Assembly: GCA_946621895.1 (NCBI GenBank)
Contig: CAMOOZ010000191.1
Coordinates: forward strand, 1 to 8,772
Direction: 5' to 3'
Origin: an uncultured Lachnospiraceae bacterium
Lineage (GTDB): Bacteria > Bacillota_A > Clostridia > Lachnospirales > Lachnospiraceae
Length of the DNA: 8,772 bases
Numbering within the stretch: position 1 is the stretch's first letter; each line of letters begins with the position of its first letter. The notes under the pieces are model-generated. The model ran no database searches and was not told where the DNA came from. It was given only the letters and a program-made list of their open reading frames with translations. Positions 1 through 6,915 of this stretch are shown one piece after another. Both the position numbers and the translations under genes were made by a program.

Positions 1-317
1 ACGGGGGATCCCTTTCCCAGGGCCAGCGGCAGCTGCTGGCCATTGCCCGGGCCACCGTGGCCAATCCACCGGTGCTGATTTTGGATGAAGCCACCCCCTC
101 CATCGACACACTGACCGAGCAGGTGGTGCAGGAGGGCATGGATAATCTGATGCACGGCAGAACGACCTTTGTGATCGCCCACAGGCTCTCCACGATCCGC
201 AACAGCGACCTGATCGTGGTGCTGGAGCAGGGGCGGATCCTGGAAAAGGGCACCCATGAGGAGCTGATCGAAAAGCGGGGAAGGTATTATCAGCTGTATA
301 CCGGGGTAAAGGGGTGA
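1..317 (+). CDS. ABC transporter ATP-binding protein, C-terminal fragment (5' end outside window)
   Basis: This is the 3' end of an ABC ATPase gene; the first complete codon is at base 3 and the stop is TGA at 315-317. The visible part starts just before the signature motif, read as LSQGQ in place of the commoner LSGGQ. It continues with Walker B (VLILDEAT), a D-loop and the H-loop histidine in VIAHRLST, and ends with the usual tail of an exporter-type NBD ([12 protein letters not shown]). Walker A and any membrane domain lie upstream of the window. The fragment resembles the C-terminus of MsbA/multidrug-type half-transporters, in which a transmembrane domain is fused to the NBD, but the fusion cannot be seen. 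The D-loop reads PSID where SSID or SALD is usual, a minor oddity next to the catalytic site. The next gene starts 7 bases after the stop, so the two are probably co-transcribed. The substrate cannot be told. Confidence 0.93.
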   Translation, partial: GGSLSQGQRQLLAIARATVANPPVLILDEATPSIDTLTEQVVQEGMDNLMHGRTTFVIAHRLSTIRNSDLIVVLEQGRILEKGTHEELIEKRGRYYQLYTGVKG

Positions 318-324
318 GGTACGG

Positions 325-669
325 ATGAAGCGCCAGGCCAAGAAAATGATCAAGTTTTATGAATATCATCTTGGGAATAACCGTCTGGTGGGGAATGACG
401 CGCTGGGGGGGTATTCCGAAGAGGTGCCCAGATGGTATAAGCTGCAGGCGGAGGTCTACGACAGCTTAAAGCACCATCAGCTGGCGGGAGAGGAAGAAAA
501 AGAAGAAGCGCAGGAGGGCGGAGGCACCTTCTGGCAGGCTGATGATTATGAGGCGGGTGAGCGCCTTGCAGAGGGAGACTGGGATAAATATGTGGCGGAG
601 CACGATATCTTTCTGCCTTCGCAGGCGCAGTCGGACATCGAGTCGTTAAAGAAGCAGGGACTATTGTAA
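325..669 (+). CDS. Small acidic hypothetical protein (114 aa)
   Basis: I do not recognise this protein. The ATG at 325 lies 7 bases after the upstream stop, and a GTGAGG stretch overlapping that stop can serve as ribosome binding site. The next gene starts 7 bases after its own stop. The first ten residues are basic (MKRQAKKMIK). The rest is acidic, with a Glu/Gly low-complexity stretch at about residues 55-67 between two more ordered segments. The first segment is rich in aromatics (FYEYHLG, PRWYKLQAEVYDSL). The second ends with a short predicted helix (SDIESLKKQGLL). There is no signal peptide, membrane segment, cysteine or known motif. The tight spacing and normal codon usage make it a real gene. 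Its position behind an ABC ATPase suggests a soluble accessory or adaptor, but that is only a guess from context. Confidence 0.78.
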   Translation: MKRQAKKMIKFYEYHLGNNRLVGNDALGGYSEEVPRWYKLQAEVYDSLKHHQLAGEEEKEEAQEGGGTFWQADDYEAGERLAEGDWDKYVAEHDIFLPSQAQSDIESLKKQGLL

Positions 670-676
670 AAGCATT

Positions 677-1852
677 ATGAGTAAAGCATTTTCCCCGGCA
701 GCCCTTGCGGAGTGCCGAAGCTATGAACGAAATGAGGTCCGGGCAGCGCTGGAAAAGGTCATCGCCCTTGCGGGCGGCCTGGACTGGGTAAAGCCCGGCA
801 TGCGGATCGCCCTGAAGGCGAATCTGATCGCCGGCGGAGAACCGGAAAAGGCGATCACCACCCATCCCGCCGTGCTGGCGGAGCTATGCCGGATATTAAA
901 GGAAAGGGGCGCGGCGGGCGTTGTCGGGGATTCCCCCGGAGGCGTTTTTACGGAGGGCTTTGTGGGCTCCATCTACCGCCGTTCAGGCCTGACGATCTGC
1001 CTGGAGGCGGGTGGGGAGCTGAACGGCGATTTTTCTACGGAGCAGCGGGAGAATCCGGAGGGAAAGGCGGCAAGGCTTCTGGACTGCACCTCCTGGATCT
1101 TTTCCTGCGACGGTCTGATCAATGTCTGCAAGCTGAAGACGCATGGCATGATGAATTTTTCCGGCGCTGTTAAAAATCTTTTTGGCACCGTTCCCGGGAC
1201 GATCAAGCCGGAATATCATTTCCGCTATCCCGAGGTATCGGCCTTTGCGGATATGCTGATCGATATCGATGAGTTTTACCGGCCGGCGCTCAATATCATG
1301 GATGCCGTAGTGGGGATGGAGGGAAACGGGCCCACAGCCGGAAAGCCCCGGGAGGTCGGCTGCCTGATCGCGTCCGTGTCGCCTTACAGCCTGGATCTGC
1401 TCGCGGCAGGGCTGATCGGCCTTACCGCGGCGGATGTGCCCACGCTCGAGGCGGCGGCCAAACGGGGGCTTGCACCGGAAGAGCTTTCGGAGCTTCCCCT
1501 GCTGGGAGATCCGGCGTCCTCCTTTATGATCGCGGATTACGACCTGATCCGGGAGAGGAGGAGCCTGAAATTTGCCGGGAAGGGGCCTTTGGGCAGGCTT
1601 AAGGGGGCGATCTTCGGGAAGGTCATGGAGACCAGGCCGAAGGCGGACGCTTCCTGCATCGGGTGCGGGAAATGCGCCGGGGTATGCCCCGCAAAGGCAA
1701 TCGTGATGCGGGGGAAAAGACCGGATATCCGCAGGGAAAAATGCATTAAATGCTTCTGCTGTCAGGAGTTCTGCCCGGTGGGGGCGATGAAGGTGCACCG
1801 CACGCTGCCCGCGCGGCTGCTGCAGAAAAGCGGGGCGGGAAAAAAGAGATGA
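677..1852 (+). CDS. DUF362 domain protein with C-terminal 2x[4Fe-4S] ferredoxin domain
   Basis: This 391-residue protein has two parts. Residues about 10-300 form a DUF362 domain with its typical conserved stretches: ALKANLI near 45-51, VVGDSPGG near 82-89, KLKTHGMMNFSGAVKNL at 152-168 and a GMEGNGPTAGKP stretch at 213-224. Residues about 322-372 form a bacterial ferredoxin domain with two complete clusters of cysteines. C327, C330, C333 and C337 make the first, and C356, C359, C362 and C366 the second, with an extra C361 inside the second. Each set fits the CxxCxxCxxxCP pattern for binding a [4Fe-4S] cluster. No signal peptide or membrane segment is visible, so the protein should be cytosolic. 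DUF362 proteins of this architecture are annotated as iron-sulfur proteins of unknown reaction; an electron-transfer or redox-sensing role is inferred. The Shine-Dalgarno sequence before the ATG is weak, and translation may be coupled to the gene 7 bases upstream. Confidence 0.93.
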   Translation: MSKAFSPAALAECRSYERNEVRAALEKVIALAGGLDWVKPGMRIALKANLIAGGEPEKAITTHPAVLAELCRILKERGAAGVVGDSPGGVFTEGFVGSIYRRSGLTICLEAGGELNGDFSTEQRENPEGKAARLLDCTSWIFSCDGLINVCKLKTHGMMNFSGAVKNLFGTVPGTIKPEYHFRYPEVSAFADMLIDIDEFYRPALNIMDAVVGMEGNGPTAGKPREVGCLIASVSPYSLDLLAAGLIGLTAADVPTLEAAAKRGLAPEELSELPLLGDPASSFMIADYDLIRERRSLKFAGKGPLGRLKGAIFGKVMETRPKADASCIGCGKCAGVCPAKAIVMRGKRPDIRREKCIKCFCCQEFCPVGAMKVHRTLPARLLQKSGAGKKR

Positions 1853-1879
1853 GCAGGAGACGGGCGGAATAGAAAGAAA

Positions 1880-3556
1880 ATGGAGTTGAGTGCGCGAAGA
1901 AAGCTTTTTGATGATGTTTTCGATATTTTCTCCATGCTGGTGGGAAGCAATGTGGCCCTGTATGACGCAAGGGAAAGGCTGACCCGGTTTTCCCCCGCCA
2001 TTGTGGAGGAGCTGGCGCTGCCGGGGGAATACATTCCGGATGGCGTCTATAACTGGATGAACTATATCCATCCGGCCGACAAAAACGCCTATGAGCGGGT
2101 GATGGAGGAAATGCTCGGACTAAAGCGGATGACCTATGACCTGAACTACCGGGTCCGGAAAAAGGATGGCAGCTATACGGAATATCGCATGGTGGGCGGA
2201 GTCATCCGGGATCTGGACGGCAGTCCCGGCATCGTGGGCGGCCTGATGCTGGAGGCCTCCGCGGAAAAGCTTACGGACAGGGTCACGGGGCTCCCGAATC
2301 AGGAGCAGTTTTTTGAGGATCTGGTCCTTCAGCTTTCCCAGGGGAATCAGAAGGGCCTGCTGCTTTTGGGCTTCGGAAGGCTTTCCCATATCAATGAGGT
2401 TTACGGCTATGGCTACGGCAGCAGGGTGCTTTATCAGGTGGCCAGAGAGGTGGAAAAGGTGGTCCGGGGCATCGGCCGGGTGTACCGGATGGAGGGCTCC
2501 AGGTTCCTGATCCTGACGGACACGGATTTCAGGGAAACGGAGATCCTCTATGAAACGATCCGGGAGGCCCTGAAAAGCGGCATTGTGGAGGAGGACATCC
2601 GGCACAACCTGCTGACCTACGGGGGCTATCTCTCCTTGTCCGAGAGCGCGAGAGAGCAGGAACGGACGATCTATGACTGCCTGCTGCAGGCCTGCGACGA
2701 ATCCAGGTATTTCAGCCGCGGAGATCTGATCTCCTACCACGGCAGCCGCCTGAAGGATGAGGGGGAGACGGTCTCCTTAAAGCGTTCCGTGGAGCTGATC
2801 CATGCGCTGCGGGAGAGCATGCTGAGGGATTTTGAAGGCTTCTATCTGCTCTATCAGCCCGTGTTTTCCGCGTCGGGAAAGGAGCTTAAAGGCGCCGAAG
2901 CGCTGCTTCGCTGGAAAAACGACCGATTCGGCCGGGTTCTTCCCGGCGCCTTTCTGCCGGAGATCGGCCAGGATAAGCTCTTTGCAGCCCTGGGGGAGTG
3001 GATTTTGAAAAAGGTGATGCTGGACGGCAGGGAGTTTATCCGGAAAAAGCGCGACTTCATGCTGATGGTCAATATCTCCCCGGGGCAGCTGCAGCCCTCC
3101 TATTTCGCGGATGATGTGGCGGAGCTGGCGAGACAGGCGGATTTCCCCCCGGGCAATCTCTGCCTTGAGTTTACCGGCGAGTGCCGGGTGCGCCTGGATC
3201 CGGAAACGATGGAGACCCTTGCCCAGCAGCTGCATGAAAAGGGCCTGCGGGTGGGCATTGATGATTTCGGCCGGGGGAATAACTGGCTTCTGACCTTCCG
3301 GGGAATGCGGCCGGATTTTGTGAAATTCCATCGGGATCTGGTCACCTCCATGGAAAGCAGCCAGAAGGACAGAAAGATCCTCAGGCATCTGACGGAGCTG
3401 GTGGATGACTGCGGGGTGGAGGTTTTTCTGAAGGGGGTGGAAACAGAGGGGATGAAGAATGCCTTAAGCGCCTGCCCGGTCACGGGCATGCAGGGCTATC
3501 TCTTTTCCGCGCCCGTGTTTTTTGATGAAATAGAGGAGCTGGAAGAAGTTAACTGA
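1880..3556 (+). CDS. PAS-GGDEF-EAL protein with degenerate catalytic motifs
   Basis: The 558-residue soluble protein has a PAS/PAC domain (about 10-128, with YIHPADKNAYERV and RVRKKDGSYTEYRMVGGV), a GGDEF-like domain (about 133-290) and an EAL domain (about 305-550). The GGDEF entry motif (DRVTGLPNQEQFF) and N172 are present. The signature is EGSRF at 205-209, the two metal-site Asp positions are G164 and G166, and the RxxD inhibitory site keeps R196 but has G199. In the EAL domain, EAL (340-342), N398, E430, D461-D462, K482 and Q538 are kept. The second Glu of the LExTE motif is G433, DFGxGYSS reads DFGRGNNW (462-469), KID reads KFH, and the AEGVET glutamate is K518. A cyclase role is therefore very unlikely and phosphodiesterase activity doubtful. 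A c-di-GMP-binding or protein-interaction role is inferred. The start follows a weak AGAAAG at 1871-1876; an AGGAG at 1855-1859 is too far away to decide it. The kinase gene follows after 1 base. Confidence 0.92.
   Translation: MELSARRKLFDDVFDIFSMLVGSNVALYDARERLTRFSPAIVEELALPGEYIPDGVYNWMNYIHPADKNAYERVMEEMLGLKRMTYDLNYRVRKKDGSYTEYRMVGGVIRDLDGSPGIVGGLMLEASAEKLTDRVTGLPNQEQFFEDLVLQLSQGNQKGLLLLGFGRLSHINEVYGYGYGSRVLYQVAREVEKVVRGIGRVYRMEGSRFLILTDTDFRETEILYETIREALKSGIVEEDIRHNLLTYGGYLSLSESAREQERTIYDCLLQACDESRYFSRGDLISYHGSRLKDEGETVSLKRSVELIHALRESMLRDFEGFYLLYQPVFSASGKELKGAEALLRWKNDRFGRVLPGAFLPEIGQDKLFAALGEWILKKVMLDGREFIRKKRDFMLMVNISPGQLQPSYFADDVAELARQADFPPGNLCLEFTGECRVRLDPETMETLAQQLHEKGLRVGIDDFGRGNNWLLTFRGMRPDFVKFHRDLVTSMESSQKDRKILRHLTELVDDCGVEVFLKGVETEGMKNALSACPVTGMQGYLFSAPVFFDEIEELEEVN
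3541..3548 (+). promoter_or_regulatory. Ribosome binding site of the FIST kinase, inside the upstream gene
   Basis: The purine run GGAAGAAG ends 9 bases before the ATG at 3558 and lies within the last codons of the PAS-GGDEF-EAL gene. With a 1-base gap between stop and start, ribosomes ending the upstream gene can reinitiate on the kinase, which would keep the two proteins in fixed proportion. Confidence 0.5.
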
Positions 3557-3557
3557 T

Positions 3558-6500
3558 ATGCTGCAGAAAACGCTGATCACAGAAGACGGGGAGGAGCTGA
3601 GAAATTATCTCCTGGAGCTGAAGTATGATCCGGACTACCGGAATGCCTCGGACCGGGTGGTGTTTTTCAGCGACCAGAACGAGGAGAAGGGGCATCTGCG
3701 GGAACGCACCGCGCTGATCCGGGAGATCCTGCCGGAGATAAAGATCATCGGGATGACGATGCCCCCCGACAGGATGCTGACGGATTATGCGGATGACGCG
3801 CCGCGGGCCGGTTATTCCTTCCTGCTGTTTGAACGGTCTGCCGCCACGCTTTATGCCTATGACTGCAGTGAGATCACGCCGGAGGAGGCGGGGAAGAGCT
3901 TAAGAAGAGAGCTTCGCTATACGGAGCATGTGGCCGGCGTCCTGCTTTTTTCCGCCGGCGTGGAAAAGGAGATCGACCGTTTTCTGCTGAAGCTTTCCCA
4001 TGACGGGATTTCCGATGTTCCCCTGCTGGGCGCACAGGCGGGGGCAGCTGTTTCCGCGTCCCTGTGCGGGGACTTCGGCATCCGGGACCATTATATCGTT
4101 GCGGTGGTGTTTAAGGGCCGCGCCCTCAGAATGTATTATCATTATGACTGCGGCTGGAAGCCCATCGGCAAATCCATGACCATCACCGGGCTTAAGGATA
4201 ATTACTGCGTCTCCACGATCGACGGGGAGCCGGCTGCCTCCATCTATGAGAAATACCTGGGGGTCAGTCCGGATGAGTATTTTGTGGATAATGTCCGGGA
4301 GTTTCCGCTGATGGTAAAGCGGGGGGAATATCAGGTGGTGCGGCTGCCCTCGGCCTGTGATGAAGCCGGCTGCCTGCAGTTCTTTTCCCGCGTGGAGGAG
4401 GGGGAGAGCGTCCGGCTTTCCTACGGCAATCCCAGAAGGCTCATCGAGGAGACCGGCCATTATGCCGAAGCCATCCGTACCTTTGACCCGCAGGCGGTTT
4501 TCCTGATCATCTGTGAGAACAGGGTCCGTTTCCTGGGACGGGAGGCGGCCGGGGACATCGGGTCCTACCGCGCCTTTCTGCCTGACCTGGCATGGACCAG
4601 GGGCTTTGCCGCGATCATGATGGATAATAACGGCGGGGGCATTGTCAATGCCTCGATCCTCTCCGTGGGCTTCAGGGAGGGGGTCTCCAGCGGACAGGAG
4701 CGTTCCCGCCTTGCTTCCATTCCCGGAACGGTCCTGAAAAAGGGCATGATCCCCCTTGATCAGCGGCTGGCCATGTTTCTGGAGCAGACCACCAGGGAGT
4801 TAGAGGAGATGGCCTCCGCCGCGGAAAGCGCCAATGCCGCGAAAACGGATTTTCTCTCCCAGATGTCCCATGAGATCCGTACCCCGATCAACGCGGTGCT
4901 CGGGATGAACGAGATGATCCTGCGGGAAAGCGATAACAAAAGCGTGCTGAAATACGCGGAGAATGCGCATCAGGCAGGCCTTACGCTGTTAAACATCATC
5001 AGCGATATTCTGGATTTCTCCAAGATCGAAGCGGGAAAAATGGAGATCACACCCTATGATTACGAGTTGGCCTCGCTGATCAATGATCTGGTAAACCTGA
5101 TCGCCTTAAGGGCAGAGGAGAAGGGGTTAAAGTTTACCGTCCGGGTGGATCCCGCCACGCCGCGCCTGTTAAAGGGCGATGAGATCCGGGTGAAGCAGAT
5201 CATCACCAATCTTTTGACCAATGCGGTCAAGTACACGGAAAAGGGCGAGATCACGCTGGAGGTGGGCTTTGAAAAGGCCGCCTGGGCAGGAGAGATCGAG
5301 CTGAAGGTCAGCGTGAAGGACACGGGCTCCGGCATCCGGCAGGAAAACCTGCATAAGCTTTTTGAGGCCTTTAACCGGATCGATGAGAAACGGGCCAGAA
5401 GGATCGAGGGTACAGGCCTGGGGATCAATATCACGGAACAGCTGCTCAGGCTGATGGGCAGCAGGCTTGTGGTCCACAGCATCTACGGAAGCGGCTCGGG
5501 GTTCTCGTTTTCCTTAAGGCAGGAGGTCCGGGACTGGGACGGCATCGGGGAATACGGTGCCTCACTGCAGCGCGCGGGTGCCGGCCTGGCCGCAAAACGG
5601 GGCGGCTTTACCGCGCCGGAGGCCAGGATCCTCGTGGTGGATGACGCGCCGATGAATCTGGCGGTGATCTCTGGGCTGCTGAAGCGCACCAGGATCCAGG
5701 TGGACACGGCCACCGGCGGCCGCGAGTGTCTGGAGCGGTTTAACGGACAGTCCTATGATATGCTCTTTCTGGATCACAGAATGCCGGAAATGGACGGCCT
5801 CGAGACCCTTAAGGCGCTGAAGGAGCGCTTCCCGGAGAGAATGGAGGGCCTGCCCGTGATCTCACTGACGGCGAATGCGGTGGCGGGCGCCAGGGAGGAG
5901 TATCTGAATGCCGGCTTTACGGATTATCTGACAAAGCCCGTGATGTCCGCGGAGCTGGAGGGCGTGCTGGAAAAGTATTTGCCCGCGGAAAAGCGCTGTG
6001 CGGAAGGCGGGGAGAATAAAGCTCCGGAAAACGGACAGGCTGCGCTGCCGGAGGCGGCCGGATCCGTTCCGGAGACGGAGAAATCGCTGCCGGAGGGGCT
6101 GTTTGCGCTGAAGCTTCTGCATACGGACAAGGGCATTGCCTTCTGCGGCGGCATTGAGGAATATCTCTCCGCGCTGGCGATATATGCTTCCTCCATTCAG
6201 GAAAGGGCCATGGAGCTGGAGGAATGCTATGGCAGGGAGGATCTGGAGAATTACGGGATAAAGATCCATGCGTTAAAGACCATGACAGGCTCCGTGGGAG
6301 CCACGGAGCTTTCCGACCTGGCAAAAAGCCTGGAGGATGCGGCGAGGGAAAAGGATATCGCCGCGATCAGCGCCGGGCATGAGGTCTTTCTCGGGCTTTA
6401 CCGGGGGATGGAAAAGCCGCTGTCGGATATCCTGGGAAGGAAAAGCGCGGATCAGGCAAACGAAACTCATCTGCCGGGTAAAAAGCTGATTTTGCTGGTA

Positions 6501-6842
6501 GACGATGACAGGGACTTCCAGCTGCTCTGCAAGGGCTGGCTGAAGAAGGATTACAGCGTGGACACGGCGGATTCCGGTCCCGAGGCGTTGATCTATCTGA
6601 AGGAGACGATGCCCGATCTGATCCTGCTGGATTTTGCGATGCCGGGCATGAGCGGCGCGGAGACGCTGGCGCGGATCAGGGAAAACGAGGCCACGGCCGG
6701 GGTGCCCGTGGTCTTTCTGACAGGAGCGGAGGACGGGGAGAGCGCAAAAAAGGCGGAAAGCCTGCATCCCCAGGGATATCTCTTAAAGAGCATCGGGAAA
6801 AGAGCGCTGCTTTCCGGGATAGCGGGATTTCTGAACCGCTGA
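3558..6842 (+). CDS. FIST-domain hybrid sensor histidine kinase (HisKA-HATPase-REC-Hpt-REC)
   Basis: This 1094-residue kinase lacks membrane segments, so it senses inside the cell. FIST-N spans about 33-190. FIST-C spans about 195-372, with GWKPIG at 199-204, the IDGEPAASIYEKYLG stretch and CENRVRFLG at 319-327. A signalling helix (about 402-436) leads into HisKA with phospho-acceptor H438 in SHEIRTPIN. The ATPase has N555 in NLLTNAVKYT, DTGSGI from D588, LFEAF, and GTGLG at 618-622. Receiver 1 (about 690-810) has D695/D696, phospho-acceptor D739, T771 and K793. A Pro/Glu/Ala-rich linker leads to an Hpt domain with H904 in HALKTMTGSVGA. Receiver 2 (about 978-1094) has D982/D983, D1025, T1055 and K1077. 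All phosphorelay residues are intact, so a four-step relay H438 > D739 > H904 > D1025 is possible. There is no DNA-binding or enzymatic output domain. The ATG lies 1 base after the PAS-GGDEF-EAL stop, with GGAAGAAG at 3541-3548 as likely ribosome binding site, so translation is probably coupled. The ligand is unknown. Confidence 0.96.
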   Translation: MLQKTLITEDGEELRNYLLELKYDPDYRNASDRVVFFSDQNEEKGHLRERTALIREILPEIKIIGMTMPPDRMLTDYADDAPRAGYSFLLFERSAATLYAYDCSEITPEEAGKSLRRELRYTEHVAGVLLFSAGVEKEIDRFLLKLSHDGISDVPLLGAQAGAAVSASLCGDFGIRDHYIVAVVFKGRALRMYYHYDCGWKPIGKSMTITGLKDNYCVSTIDGEPAASIYEKYLGVSPDEYFVDNVREFPLMVKRGEYQVVRLPSACDEAGCLQFFSRVEEGESVRLSYGNPRRLIEETGHYAEAIRTFDPQAVFLIICENRVRFLGREAAGDIGSYRAFLPDLAWTRGFAAIMMDNNGGGIVNASILSVGFREGVSSGQERSRLASIPGTVLKKGMIPLDQRLAMFLEQTTRELEEMASAAESANAAKTDFLSQMSHEIRTPINAVLGMNEMILRESDNKSVLKYAENAHQAGLTLLNIISDILDFSKIEAGKMEITPYDYELASLINDLVNLIALRAEEKGLKFTVRVDPATPRLLKGDEIRVKQIITNLLTNAVKYTEKGEITLEVGFEKAAWAGEIELKVSVKDTGSGIRQENLHKLFEAFNRIDEKRARRIEGTGLGINITEQLLRLMGSRLVVHSIYGSGSGFSFSLRQEVRDWDGIGEYGASLQRAGAGLAAKRGGFTAPEARILVVDDAPMNLAVISGLLKRTRIQVDTATGGRECLERFNGQSYDMLFLDHRMPEMDGLETLKALKERFPERMEGLPVISLTANAVAGAREEYLNAGFTDYLTKPVMSAELEGVLEKYLPAEKRCAEGGENKAPENGQAALPEAAGSVPETEKSLPEGLFALKLLHTDKGIAFCGGIEEYLSALAIYASSIQERAMELEECYGREDLENYGIKIHALKTMTGSVGATELSDLAKSLEDAAREKDIAAISAGHEVFLGLYRGMEKPLSDILGRKSADQANETHLPGKKLILLVDDDRDFQLLCKGWLKKDYSVDTADSGPEALIYLKETMPDLILLDFAMPGMSGAETLARIRENEATAGVPVVFLTGAEDGESAKKAESLHPQGYLLKSIGKRALLSGIAGFLNR

Positions 6843-6865
6843 TGGGTGTTTTCCGGCTGAGCATG

Positions 6866-6901
6866 CGGGAAACAGGTCAGCGCGGTGGCGCTGTCTGCCC
6901 G
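6866..6901. terminator. Imperfect hairpin between convergent genes, possible bidirectional terminator
   Basis: In the 73-base gap between the two convergent stop codons, CAGCGC (6878-6883) and GCGCTG (6888-6893) form a perfect 6-bp stem with a GGTG loop. The stem can be extended by CAG (6873-6875) with CTG (6895-6897) and CGGG (6866-6869) with CCCG (6898-6901), with small bulges. Placement between convergent genes suits a two-way terminator. No T-run follows on either strand, so it is not a classical intrinsic terminator. A competing small hairpin, CTGTC (6891-6895) with GACAG (6902-6906), overlaps it. Confidence 0.4.
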
Positions 6902-6915
6902 GACAGGCATCGGAG

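Noticed and set aside
1855..1859. AGGAG as ribosome binding site for the PAS-GGDEF-EAL gene
   Set aside because: It is 20 bases from the ATG at 1880, too far, and no in-frame start codon lies at a suitable distance.
1850..1880. The DUF362 and PAS-GGDEF-EAL genes lie in the same frame, separated by one TGA and nine codons, so readthrough or a sequenced-in stop was considered
   Set aside because: Both proteins are complete for their families and the downstream gene has its own ATG. Two adjacent genes share a frame by chance one time in three.
983..2071. 362-residue minus-strand open frame opposite the DUF362 gene and the start of the PAS-GGDEF-EAL gene
   Set aside because: Its translation is rich in Arg, His, Pro and Gln with no motif, and it lies antisense to two genes with clear domain matches. 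It is a GC-driven shadow.
1880..3556. Active bifunctional diguanylate cyclase/phosphodiesterase
   Set aside because: GGDEF is EGSRF, the metal aspartates are glycines and several EAL catalytic positions are changed, so a plain bifunctional label would mislead.
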